Origin: an uncultured Pseudorhodobacter sp.
GTDB lineage: Bacteria; Pseudomonadota; Alphaproteobacteria; Rhodobacterales; Rhodobacteraceae
Length of the DNA stretch: 5,671 nucleotides
NCBI GenBank assembly: GCA_945957495.1
Contig: CAMFLG010000236.1
Coordinates: 1-5,671, forward strand
Direction: 5' to 3'
Shown: positions 1 through 5,609 of the stretch, piece by piece
Position numbering within the stretch: the stretch's first letter is position 1
How the letters are laid out: every line of letters starts with the position of its first letter
The notes under the pieces: generated by a model
What the model saw: only the letters and a program-made list of their open reading frames with translations
Told to the model about the DNA's origin: nothing
Databases searched by the model: none
Program-made: the position numbers and the translations under genes

Positions 1-1
1 G

Positions 2-1120
2 CTGCGCGGTGATCAGCCGGTGGACACCGGCTTTATCGTGTTCAACTACGCCAACTATCCGCATCTGACGCGGATGTTCGCCGATCTGGATGTTCCGGTT
101 GCCAAAAGTGACATGAGCTTTGCCGCCTCGATCGGCGGGGGACAGGTTGAGTATGCGCTGCGCGATCTGGGGGCGATCTTTGGTCAGCGCCGCAATCTGC
201 TGCGGCCGCAGTTTCTGCGGATGCTGCGCGATATCGACCGGTTCAACCGGCTGGCGGTGGATGCCGCGCAAAGTGACGAGATGACCATTGCCGATCTGGT
301 GCGCCAGCTTGGTTTAGGCGATTGGTTTGAACGCTATTACCTGATGCCGATCTGCGGCGCGATCTGGTCCACCCCGGCCAGCGGCGTGGGCGCGTTTCCG
401 GCGCGCAGCCTAGTGCGGTTCTTCAGCAACCACGCGCTGATGAGTGCGAAGGGTCAGCATCAGTGGTGGACGGTTCAGGGCGGCAGCGTGGAATATGTGC
501 GCCGCCTTGCGCAGGATTTGCGGGTGCGCGGCGTTTCCTTGCGGCCCGCGACCCCGGTTCAGGCGGTCAGCCGGGGCATGGGTGGCGCACAGATCAAGGC
601 CTTTGGCGTGCCTGCCGAAAGCTTTGATCAGGTGATCTTTGCCTGCCATTCCGATATGGCACTGCGGCTGTTGCAGGATCCGACCTCTGCCGAGGCGGCG
701 GCCCTGTCCGCGATCCGCTATCAGGACAACCGCGCGGTTCTGCACCGGGACGCAGGCCAGATGCCACGGCGCGAACGCTGCTGGGCGGCGTGGAATTATA
801 TGTCGGACGGCCGCGCGGGCGAGGCGGCGGTGGGCGTTACCTATTGGATGAACCGGCTGCAGAACATCCCCGTGACGGATCCGCTATATCTGACGCTGAA
901 CCCGTCACAGCCGGTGAATGATGCGCTGATCTATGACGAAAACACCTTTCGCCATCCGGTGTTTGATCGCGCGGCGTTGACTGCGCAAAAGACCATCGCG
1001 CGGATTCAGGGGCAGAATGCCACCTGGTTTGCCGGGGCCTATCTGCGCCACGGCTTTCACGAGGACGGCTTTGCCAGTGCGGTGCGCGTGGCCCGGCAAC
1101 TGGCGCCGGTGTTCGCATGA
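2..1120 (+). CDS. FAD-dependent amine-oxidase-like oxidoreductase (COG2907 type), 5' end missing
   Basis: This is the C-terminal 372 residues of a flavoprotein; the frame is open to the left window edge. A GTG at 20 also lies in frame, but it falls inside the conserved VDTGFIVFN block (visible residues 7-15), so the true start is upstream. The missing part, perhaps 50-60 residues, should hold the GxGxxG FAD-binding fold. Visible family marks are GAIWSTP (119-125), the WWTVQGGSVEYV block (about 155-166) and a C-terminal flavin-contact block, WFAGAYLRHGFHEDGFASA (342-360). Relatives form a group of FAD oxidoreductases found beside CFA synthases; in plant cyclopropane synthases a similar domain is fused to the N-terminus of the methylase. 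The likely role (inference) is oxidation or desaturation of a methylated acyl chain. In R. sphaeroides a homologue next to rpoE-chrR is linked, from memory, to furan fatty acid synthesis. The stop overlaps the next start as ATGA. The family call is confident; the substrate is not visible. Confidence 0.9.
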   Translation: MRGDQPVDTGFIVFNYANYPHLTRMFADLDVPVAKSDMSFAASIGGGQVEYALRDLGAIFGQRRNLLRPQFLRMLRDIDRFNRLAVDAAQSDEMTIADLVRQLGLGDWFERYYLMPICGAIWSTPASGVGAFPARSLVRFFSNHALMSAKGQHQWWTVQGGSVEYVRRLAQDLRVRGVSLRPATPVQAVSRGMGGAQIKAFGVPAESFDQVIFACHSDMALRLLQDPTSAEAAALSAIRYQDNRAVLHRDAGQMPRRERCWAAWNYMSDGRAGEAAVGVTYWMNRLQNIPVTDPLYLTLNPSQPVNDALIYDENTFRHPVFDRAALTAQKTIARIQGQNATWFAGAYLRHGFHEDGFASAVRVARQLAPVFA

Positions 1121-1866
1121 CAAACGCGCCGCAAACGGTCAGGGCGCAGACAACGCATGTGCGGCGCGGTGCGCTGTCGCATGGGTTCACCTATGGGGTG
1201 GACATGGTGCTGATCGCCCCCGAAAGCCGCGCCACGCCACTGTTGTTTTCGCGCAACCGGCTGAACCTGACCTCGGTGCGCGATGCCGATCACGGTGGCC
1301 CGCCCGGCAAGGGCAGGGGTGCGGCTTGGGCCCGTGAGGTTTTGCAGGCGCGCGGGCTGGCGGCGTTTGATCTGCGTTTGCTGACGCAACCGCGCTTTCT
1401 GGGCTATTGTTTTAACCCGGTCAGCTTTTGGCTTGCCTTTGACGGCAAAGACCTACGCGCGGTGATCGCCGAAGTCACCAACACCTTTGGCGACCGTCAC
1501 AGCTATGTCTGCCATCTGCCCGGCTTTGCCGCCATCGGCCCGCAGGATGTGATCGCGGCGCAGAAGGCCTTTCACGTCTCGCCGTTTCAGGACATCGCCG
1601 GGGGCTATCTGTTTCAGTTCAACATCACCGATGACCGGATTGCGATCCGCATCAACCACAAGAACGGCACCGAAGGCGTGAATGCCACGCTGACCGGCGC
1701 GCGCGCCCCGCTGACCAATGCCGCCATTCTGGGCGCCAGCCTGCGTCGCCCGTTTGGCCCCCTGCGCGCCATGGCGCTTATCCTGTGGAACGCCCTGCTG
1801 TTGCGCCTGAAAGGCGCAAGATACCGCAACCGCCCTGCAGCCCCCGACCATGAGGTAAGCCCGTAA
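1117..1866 (+). CDS. DUF1365 family protein
   Basis: The 249-residue product matches DUF1365 along its whole length, and the size is normal. Family blocks in order are an N-terminal HVRRGALSHGFTYGVDM segment (14-30), LFSRNRLNLTSVRDADHG (43-60), LLTQPRFLGYCFNPVSFW (88-105), AEVTNTFGDRHSY (118-130), KAFHVSPFQD (150-159), a beta-rich stretch ending NHKNGTEGVNATLTG, and a C-terminal hydrophobic/basic helix (about 215-240) that could touch the membrane. The biochemical activity is not readable from sequence: no nucleotide-binding or metal motif is obvious, although conserved His and Asn residues (N100, H128, H153) are candidates for a catalytic site. Genes of this family nearly always sit between a COG2907 flavoprotein and a CFA-family methylase, as here, which points to acyl-chain modification on phospholipids. 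The start at 1117 overlaps the upstream stop (ATGA). No strong Shine-Dalgarno is seen, so coupled translation is likely. GAGG at 1852-1855, near its 3' end, probably serves the next gene. Confidence 0.93.
   Translation: MTNAPQTVRAQTTHVRRGALSHGFTYGVDMVLIAPESRATPLLFSRNRLNLTSVRDADHGGPPGKGRGAAWAREVLQARGLAAFDLRLLTQPRFLGYCFNPVSFWLAFDGKDLRAVIAEVTNTFGDRHSYVCHLPGFAAIGPQDVIAAQKAFHVSPFQDIAGGYLFQFNITDDRIAIRINHKNGTEGVNATLTGARAPLTNAAILGASLRRPFGPLRAMALILWNALLLRLKGARYRNRPAAPDHEVSP
1852..1855 (+). promoter_or_regulatory. Shine-Dalgarno for the CFA-family methylase
   Basis: GAGG lies 10 bases before the ATG at 1866, inside the 3' end of the DUF1365 gene. It supports this start and suggests that the methylase can recruit ribosomes as well as be reached by coupling through the TAATG overlap. 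Confidence 0.5.
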
Positions 1867-3023
1867 TGGCCCTGTTCACCAAACGCATAAAGCGCGACTT
1901 TCTGGATAGCTGCGCGGGCATTCAATCCGGCAGTCTGCGCCTGACCACACCGGAGGGCGAGGTTTACCGCTTTGGTGCCGGTGCACCCGAGGCGGAATTG
2001 ATCTTGCACGACTGGTCTGTCGTGACCGCGACGATGGCGCGGGGCGATATCGGCTTGGGTGAAACCTATGTGGCGGGGCTGTGGGACAGCCCGTCGATTG
2101 AGGCCCTGACGACGGTGGCGCTGCGCAATTTCGATCACCTCAGCCGCTATGTCTTTGCCGGGTTCTGGGCGGGGCTTAAATTCCGGCTGATCAACCGCGT
2201 GTTGCGTGCCAATTCCAAACGCGGTTCGGCCCGCAATATCCGTGCGCATTACGATGTGGGCAATGAGTTCTATCAGCTTTGGCTGGATGAAGAGATGTCC
2301 TATTCTGCCGCGATCTTCACCCCGGGTGAAACCGATCTGATCCGCGCGCAGCGGCGCAAATACGACCGGATTCTGGGGCGGATTGGCGATGCGGAACAGG
2401 TGCTGGAAATCGGCTGCGGCTGGGGCGGATTTGCCGAACGCGCGGCGGATGACGGCCGGCGTGTTACCGGCGTCACCATTTCACCCAGCCAGAAGGGCTA
2501 TGCCGATGCGCGGCTGGACGGGCGCGCCGAAATCCGCCTGCAGGATTATCGTGCAACGCAAGGCCAATTTGACGCCATCGTGTCCATCGAGATGATCGAG
2601 GCCGTGGGCGAGGCCTATTGGCCAACCTATTTCAAGACCCTGCGCGACCGGCTGAAACCGGGCGGGCGGGCGATGTTGCAGGCGATCACCGTGCCGGACG
2701 CCTATTTCCCAACCTATCGCCAATCCTCGGATTTCATCCGTCACTACACCTTCCCCGGCGGGATGCTGCTGTCGGATAGCGTGATTGCCGATCAGGCGCG
2801 GCGGGCGGGGATGGTGGTGCGCGACAGCTTTGCCTTTGGTGCCGACTATGCCGCAACCCTGCGGATCTGGGGCGACCGGATGGCGGCCCAACATGCCCGC
2901 ATCCGCAAGATCGGCTATGGCGAGGCGTTTCTGCGCAGTTGGCGCTATTATCTTGCCGCCTGCGCCGCCAGCTTTGCCGAAGGCCACACCAACGTTGTGC
3001 AGGTCGAGTTGGCGCATGCCTGA
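1866..3023 (+). CDS. CFA synthase family SAM-dependent fatty-acyl-phospholipid methyltransferase
   Basis: The 385-residue protein is of the usual CFA-synthase length, with a smaller N-terminal domain (about 1-120) and a class I methyltransferase domain. Visible marks are HYDVGNEFY (128-136), SAM motif I LEIGCGWGG (180-188), the QDYR block (226-229), EMIEAVG (242-248), LKPGGRAMLQAIT (263-275), the DFIRHYTFPGG block (289-299), FGADYAATL (324-332) and YYLAACAASF (361-370). The family moves a methyl group from SAM onto the double bond of an acyl chain already in a phospholipid, at the inner membrane face. Aligned by eye to E. coli Cfa, the bicarbonate ligands Glu239, Ile268 and Tyr317 are kept as E245, I274 and Y328. 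Cys139 is replaced by A148 and His266 by Q272. A Gln at the second site also occurs in plant cyclopropane synthases, so the Ala is the more telling change and may favour a methyl-branched alkene product. The start shares one base with the DUF1365 stop (TAATG) and has GAGG 10 bases upstream. Confidence 0.94.
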   Translation: MALFTKRIKRDFLDSCAGIQSGSLRLTTPEGEVYRFGAGAPEAELILHDWSVVTATMARGDIGLGETYVAGLWDSPSIEALTTVALRNFDHLSRYVFAGFWAGLKFRLINRVLRANSKRGSARNIRAHYDVGNEFYQLWLDEEMSYSAAIFTPGETDLIRAQRRKYDRILGRIGDAEQVLEIGCGWGGFAERAADDGRRVTGVTISPSQKGYADARLDGRAEIRLQDYRATQGQFDAIVSIEMIEAVGEAYWPTYFKTLRDRLKPGGRAMLQAITVPDAYFPTYRQSSDFIRHYTFPGGMLLSDSVIADQARRAGMVVRDSFAFGADYAATLRIWGDRMAAQHARIRKIGYGEAFLRSWRYYLAACAASFAEGHTNVVQVELAHA

Positions 3024-4260
3024 CACCCTCGCCCTTGCCGCCGCCAAGATCCCCTGGCCCCTGATGCTGTTTTCGGGGTTTCTGGCGGCGGCGGGCCTGC
3101 CGCTTTACGTCAACCTGCCGCATTTTGCCGCCAGTCTGGGGATGAGCCTTTCCGCAATCGGCCTGCTGATGATCGGTCTGCGCGTGCTGGATTTCGTGCA
3201 AGACCCGGCTTTGGGCCTGCTGATCGACCGCTTTCGCGATCAGCGCCGCCGTATGGCTGGGCTGGCCATTCTGGGCATGGCGGTGGGCTTTGCCGCGACC
3301 TTCACCCTGCAACCGGGTTTGGCGGGCATGACCGTGGCACTGATCGTGCTGTTCACGGCCTACAGCCTTGCCAGCATCCTGTTTTACGCCCAAGGCGTGG
3401 CAATTGCCGAGGCGAGCGGTGGCGACCATCATTATCGGCTGGCGGGGTATCGCGAGGCCGGGGCGCTGGCGGGCATTGTGATCGCCTCTGCCGCGCCGTC
3501 GCTGTTGATCGGCGTTTTGGGCGAGACGGCAGGCTATGCCGCATTTGGCGCGGTGCTGGCGGTGGCGGGGCTGGTGATCTGGCGGCTGAGTCTGGGGCTA
3601 TGGGCGGCCAGCCCAAAGGCGCCGCCGCAGTTTTCCCCAACCGCGTTTCTGCGCGCCGGTGGCGGCAGGTTGCTGATGCTTGGGCTGGTGAACACCTTGC
3701 CGGTGGCGATCACCTCCAGCCTGTTTCTGTTCTTTGTGCAAGACCGGCTGCAACTGGCGGCTTGGTCCGGCGCGTTTCTGGTGCTGTTCTTTCTGACCGC
3801 CGGGATCAGCGCGCCGCTTTGGTCGGGTCTGGTCGCGCGCCATGGCTCGGTGCGGGTGCTGGTGCCCAGCATGGGTCTTGCCATCGCCGCCTTCATCGGC
3901 GCTGCGGCGTTGCCTGAAGGTGAGATTCTGGGCTTTGCCCTGATTTGCGCGCTGTCCGGCCTGACGCTGGGGGCCGATATGGTGATCCTGCCCGCGCTGT
4001 TTGCCAGCACGCTGGCTGTGGCACAGATCCCTGCGGGGGCGGGGTTTGGCCTGTGGGCGTTTACCAACAAGCTGGCGCTGGCGCTGGCTGCGGCGACGGT
4101 ACTGCCGCTGTTGGGGGCTGTGGGCTATGTGCCGGGCGGGGCGAACTCTGCCCAGGCCCTGACGGCGCTGAACCTGTGTTACGCCATTCTTCCCTGTATT
4201 CTCAAACTGTTGGCCATCGCCTTGGTGATCCGCCTGCCGCAAGAAGGGTTTGCGTCATGA
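3016..4260 (+). CDS. MFS carrier with GPH (melibiose-type) signature, about 12 TM
   Basis: The product is 414 residues from the ATG at 3016, which overlaps the methylase stop by 8 bases. The same frame is open further upstream to 2785, but that extension lies over well-conserved methylase sequence and encodes no membrane segment, so 3016 is preferred. The protein is almost entirely hydrophobic segments with short loops; TM1 starts near residue 14. Residues 56-72 (R56, D59, D63, P64, G67, D71, R72) match the TM2/loop signature of the glycoside-pentoside-hexuronide:cation symporter family. D59 and D63 align by eye with the MelB cation-site aspartates D55 and D59. RLAGYREAG (141-149) fits the family's loop after TM4. 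The family moves small solutes with Na+ or H+, and vertebrate MFSD2A of the same superfamily branch carries lysophospholipids. In this lipid operon a lipid-related substrate is conceivable but unproven; sugar specificity should not be assumed. Confidence 0.88.
   Translation: MPDTLALAAAKIPWPLMLFSGFLAAAGLPLYVNLPHFAASLGMSLSAIGLLMIGLRVLDFVQDPALGLLIDRFRDQRRRMAGLAILGMAVGFAATFTLQPGLAGMTVALIVLFTAYSLASILFYAQGVAIAEASGGDHHYRLAGYREAGALAGIVIASAAPSLLIGVLGETAGYAAFGAVLAVAGLVIWRLSLGLWAASPKAPPQFSPTAFLRAGGGRLLMLGLVNTLPVAITSSLFLFFVQDRLQLAAWSGAFLVLFFLTAGISAPLWSGLVARHGSVRVLVPSMGLAIAAFIGAAALPEGEILGFALICALSGLTLGADMVILPALFASTLAVAQIPAGAGFGLWAFTNKLALALAAATVLPLLGAVGYVPGGANSAQALTALNLCYAILPCILKLLAIALVIRLPQEGFAS
4241..4248 (+). 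promoter_or_regulatory. Shine-Dalgarno for the DUF3833 gene
   Basis: AAGAAGGG sits 8 bases before the ATG at 4257 and is the purine-richest ribosome-binding site at any junction in the operon. It fixes the DUF3833 start at 4257, rather than at codons further upstream in that frame, which are antiparallel to nothing but out of frame with the carrier gene. Confidence 0.6.
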
Positions 4261-4808
4261 AACTTCTGCTTCTGCTGTGCCTTGTGATCCTGCTTGGCCT
4301 TGCCGCGCAGCGACTGTTCTTCAGCTTTGCCGCGCAAGATCCGCAAAGCTTTGCTGCAACCGAGCCCGCCTTTGACATCCGGGCGATCCTGAACGGCCCG
4401 ATCCAGTCGGAAGGTGTGATCTTTGGTCCAACTGGCGCTGCAACCTCGCGCTTTGTCGCGCAGATGCGCGGCAGCTGGCAGGGCGACGCTGGCACGCTTA
4501 GCGAGGATTTCACCTATGCCGATGGCAGCACGCAGACGCGGCTGTGGACCCTGACGATGGGCGAGGGTGGCGCCTTCACGGCCACGGCCCCCGACATCGA
4601 AGGTCAGGCGCACGGCCAGCAAAGCGGCGCGACGGTGCGGATGACATACCGTTTGCGGCTGCCAGAGGATGCAGGCGGTCATGTTCTGGATGTGACGGAT
4701 TGGCTGTATCTGATGCCGAACGGGGCGATCATGAACAAATCCGAGATGCGAAAGTTCGGCATCAAGGTTGCCGAACTGGTCGCCACGATGCGCCCGGCGG
4801 GCCCATGA
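4257..4808 (+). CDS. DUF3833 family protein with N-terminal membrane/export segment
   Basis: The 183-residue product starts with a Lys and a hydrophobic run (about 3-17), which should send it to, or anchor it in, the inner membrane. The DUF3833 body follows: LNGPIQSEGVIFG (45-57), a GSWQGDAGTLSEDF block (72-85), YADGSTQTRLWTL (87-99), DIEGQAHGQQSG (113-124), DVTDWLYL (145-152) and MNKSEMRKFGIKVAE (159-173), together spanning the full domain. Many family members are lipoproteins; here no lipobox Cys follows the hydrophobic run (the only early Cys is C8, inside it), so this one is probably a signal-anchored or secreted form. The function of the family is unknown. Its repeated company with DUF1365 and CFA-type methylases suggests a lipid-handling or lipid-sensing role in the periplasm, which is inference. 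It overlaps the carrier stop as ATGA and has a strong Shine-Dalgarno. Its stop overlaps the SDR start. Confidence 0.9.
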   Translation: MKLLLLLCLVILLGLAAQRLFFSFAAQDPQSFAATEPAFDIRAILNGPIQSEGVIFGPTGAATSRFVAQMRGSWQGDAGTLSEDFTYADGSTQTRLWTLTMGEGGAFTATAPDIEGQAHGQQSGATVRMTYRLRLPEDAGGHVLDVTDWLYLMPNGAIMNKSEMRKFGIKVAELVATMRPAGP

Positions 4809-5527
4809 TGCTGACGGGCAAGACATACTGGGTCATTGGCGCCAGTGAGGGGCTTGGCCTTGCGCTGGCGGCAAGCCTGCAGGCCGAAGGCGCGCGGCTG
4901 ATCCTGTCGGCGCGGTCGGCGGACAAGTTGGAGGCGGCGACGCAACGCTTTCCGGGCAGCCGCGCGGTGGTGATGGATGTGACCGACGCCGCCTCGGTTC
5001 AGGCCGGGGTTCTGGCCGCGGGGCCAGTGGATGGCATGGTCTATTGCGTTGGCGCCTATGATCCGATGGGGGCCACCGCCTGGCAACCGGGCCGGGCCGA
5101 GGCGATGGCAGAGGCGAATTATATGGGCGCGCTGCGGGTGCTTTCGCATCTGGTGCCCGACTTTGTGGCGCGCCGTGCCGGGCATCTGGTGCTGATCGGC
5201 TCTTTGGCCGGGTTTCGTGGCCTTCCCGCCGCCATCGGATATGGGTCCAGCAAGGCCGCGCTGATGCATCTGGCGGAGAACCTGCGCATCGACCTGCGCG
5301 GCAGCGGCGTGCGGGTGCAGCTTGCCAATCCCGGCTTTATCGCCACCCGGCTGACCGCGAAGAACCAGTTCCGCATGCCGCAACTGATGACGCCGGAACA
5401 GGCCGCCGGGTATGTCATGCGGCTGATCCGGTCAAAGCGCTTTGCGATCAGCTTTCCCGCGCCGTTCGCTTGGCTGTTCACCCTTGGCCGCCTTTTGCCC
5501 CTGCGCTGGTTTCAGGCGCTGTTTTGA
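4805..5527 (+). CDS. Short-chain dehydrogenase/reductase (SDR), classical type
   Basis: The product is 240 residues from the ATG at 4805 (a second ATG at 4808 would give 239). The first overlaps the DUF3833 stop as ATGA and is preferred, since no clear Shine-Dalgarno is present and coupling is the likely start mode. The Rossmann nucleotide motif is IGASEGLG (11-18), R37 after beta-2 suggests NADP(H), and D58-V59 contacts adenine. The catalytic set is complete: N105, S133, Y146 and K150 (YGSSK), with the usual 13-residue Ser-Tyr spacing, then NPGFIATRLT (175-184). The normal NNAG motif is replaced by YCVGAY (80-85). The last 28 residues are hydrophobic with a few Arg residues (FPAPFAWLF, LLPLRWFQALF), suggesting membrane contact. 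It probably oxidises or reduces a hydroxyl or carbonyl group on a lipid-type substrate; the substrate is inferred from context only. It is the last gene of the operon. Confidence 0.93.
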   Translation: MMLTGKTYWVIGASEGLGLALAASLQAEGARLILSARSADKLEAATQRFPGSRAVVMDVTDAASVQAGVLAAGPVDGMVYCVGAYDPMGATAWQPGRAEAMAEANYMGALRVLSHLVPDFVARRAGHLVLIGSLAGFRGLPAAIGYGSSKAALMHLAENLRIDLRGSGVRVQLANPGFIATRLTAKNQFRMPQLMTPEQAAGYVMRLIRSKRFAISFPAPFAWLFTLGRLLPLRWFQALF

Positions 5528-5540
5528 CGGCGCGGCGCGC

Positions 5541-5580
5541 AGCCCCTTGCCCCTTCCCCCCTGTGCCTGCCATAAACACC
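5541..5580 (+). terminator. C-rich, G-poor tract, possible Rho-dependent termination region
   Basis: Just after the SDR stop, the 40 bases hold 21 C and 5 G on the transcript strand, in contrast to the G-rich coding sequence around them. Such C-over-G stretches are where Rho loads on untranslated RNA. No GC hairpin followed by a T run is present in the gap, so a Rho-type end is the better of two weak options. This rests on composition alone. Confidence 0.25.
5547..5576 (+). promoter_or_regulatory. Weak sigma70-like promoter candidate for the downstream gene
   Basis: TTGCCC (5547-5552) and CATAAA (5571-5576) are separated by 18 bases, each matching four of six consensus positions. Transcription would start around 5583, leaving a leader of about 27 bases before the ATG at 5610. 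No pattern like the RpoE-ChrR type promoter (TGATC with a TAAG-like -10) was seen in the gap, so the downstream gene is either constitutively expressed or read through from the operon. Confidence 0.25.
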
Positions 5581-5595
5581 CATCCACTTCGTGAC

Positions 5596-5601
5596 AGGGA
5601 G
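5596..5601 (+). promoter_or_regulatory. Shine-Dalgarno of the gene truncated at the window end
   Basis: AGGGAG lies 8 bases before the ATG at 5610, an ideal spacing. It is the main reason for calling a gene there despite the very short visible coding part. Its ACAGGG core could pair with CCCTGT at 5559-5564 across a 29-base loop, but such a short stem is weak. Confidence 0.5.
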
Positions 5602-5609
5602 TTCACACC

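Noticed and set aside
20..22. GTG at 20 as the true start of the flavoprotein
   Set aside because: The codon is the Val of the conserved VDTGFIVFN block and the frame remains open upstream, so the gene begins outside the window.
10..37. TGATC at 10-14 as an ECF (RpoE-type) -35 element
   Set aside because: It is inside conserved coding sequence, no TAAG-like -10 follows at the right spacing, and TGATC recurs often in this GC-rich coding DNA.
2785..3015. In-frame upstream extension of the carrier gene to 2785
   Set aside because: It lies over conserved methylase coding sequence and encodes a low-complexity, non-membrane peptide; the overlap start at 3016 fits the operon pattern.
3945..4256. 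In-frame upstream extension of the DUF3833 gene to 3945
   Set aside because: It is an out-of-frame shadow of the carrier gene. The hydrophobic N-terminus and strong Shine-Dalgarno put the start at 4257.
4544..4804. In-frame upstream extension of the SDR gene to 4544
   Set aside because: It overlaps the conserved DUF3833 domain; the SDR fold begins right after 4805 with its cofactor motif.
410..5481. Long minus-strand open frames opposite all six genes
   Set aside because: They are Arg/His/Pro/Gln-rich shadow translations expected in high-GC DNA, with no recognisable domain or ribosome-binding site.
5559..5599. Inverted repeat CCCTGT / ACAGGG around the start of the last gene
   Set aside because: The stem is only 6 bp with a 29-base loop and is likely by chance; it was not called as a terminator or RNA switch.
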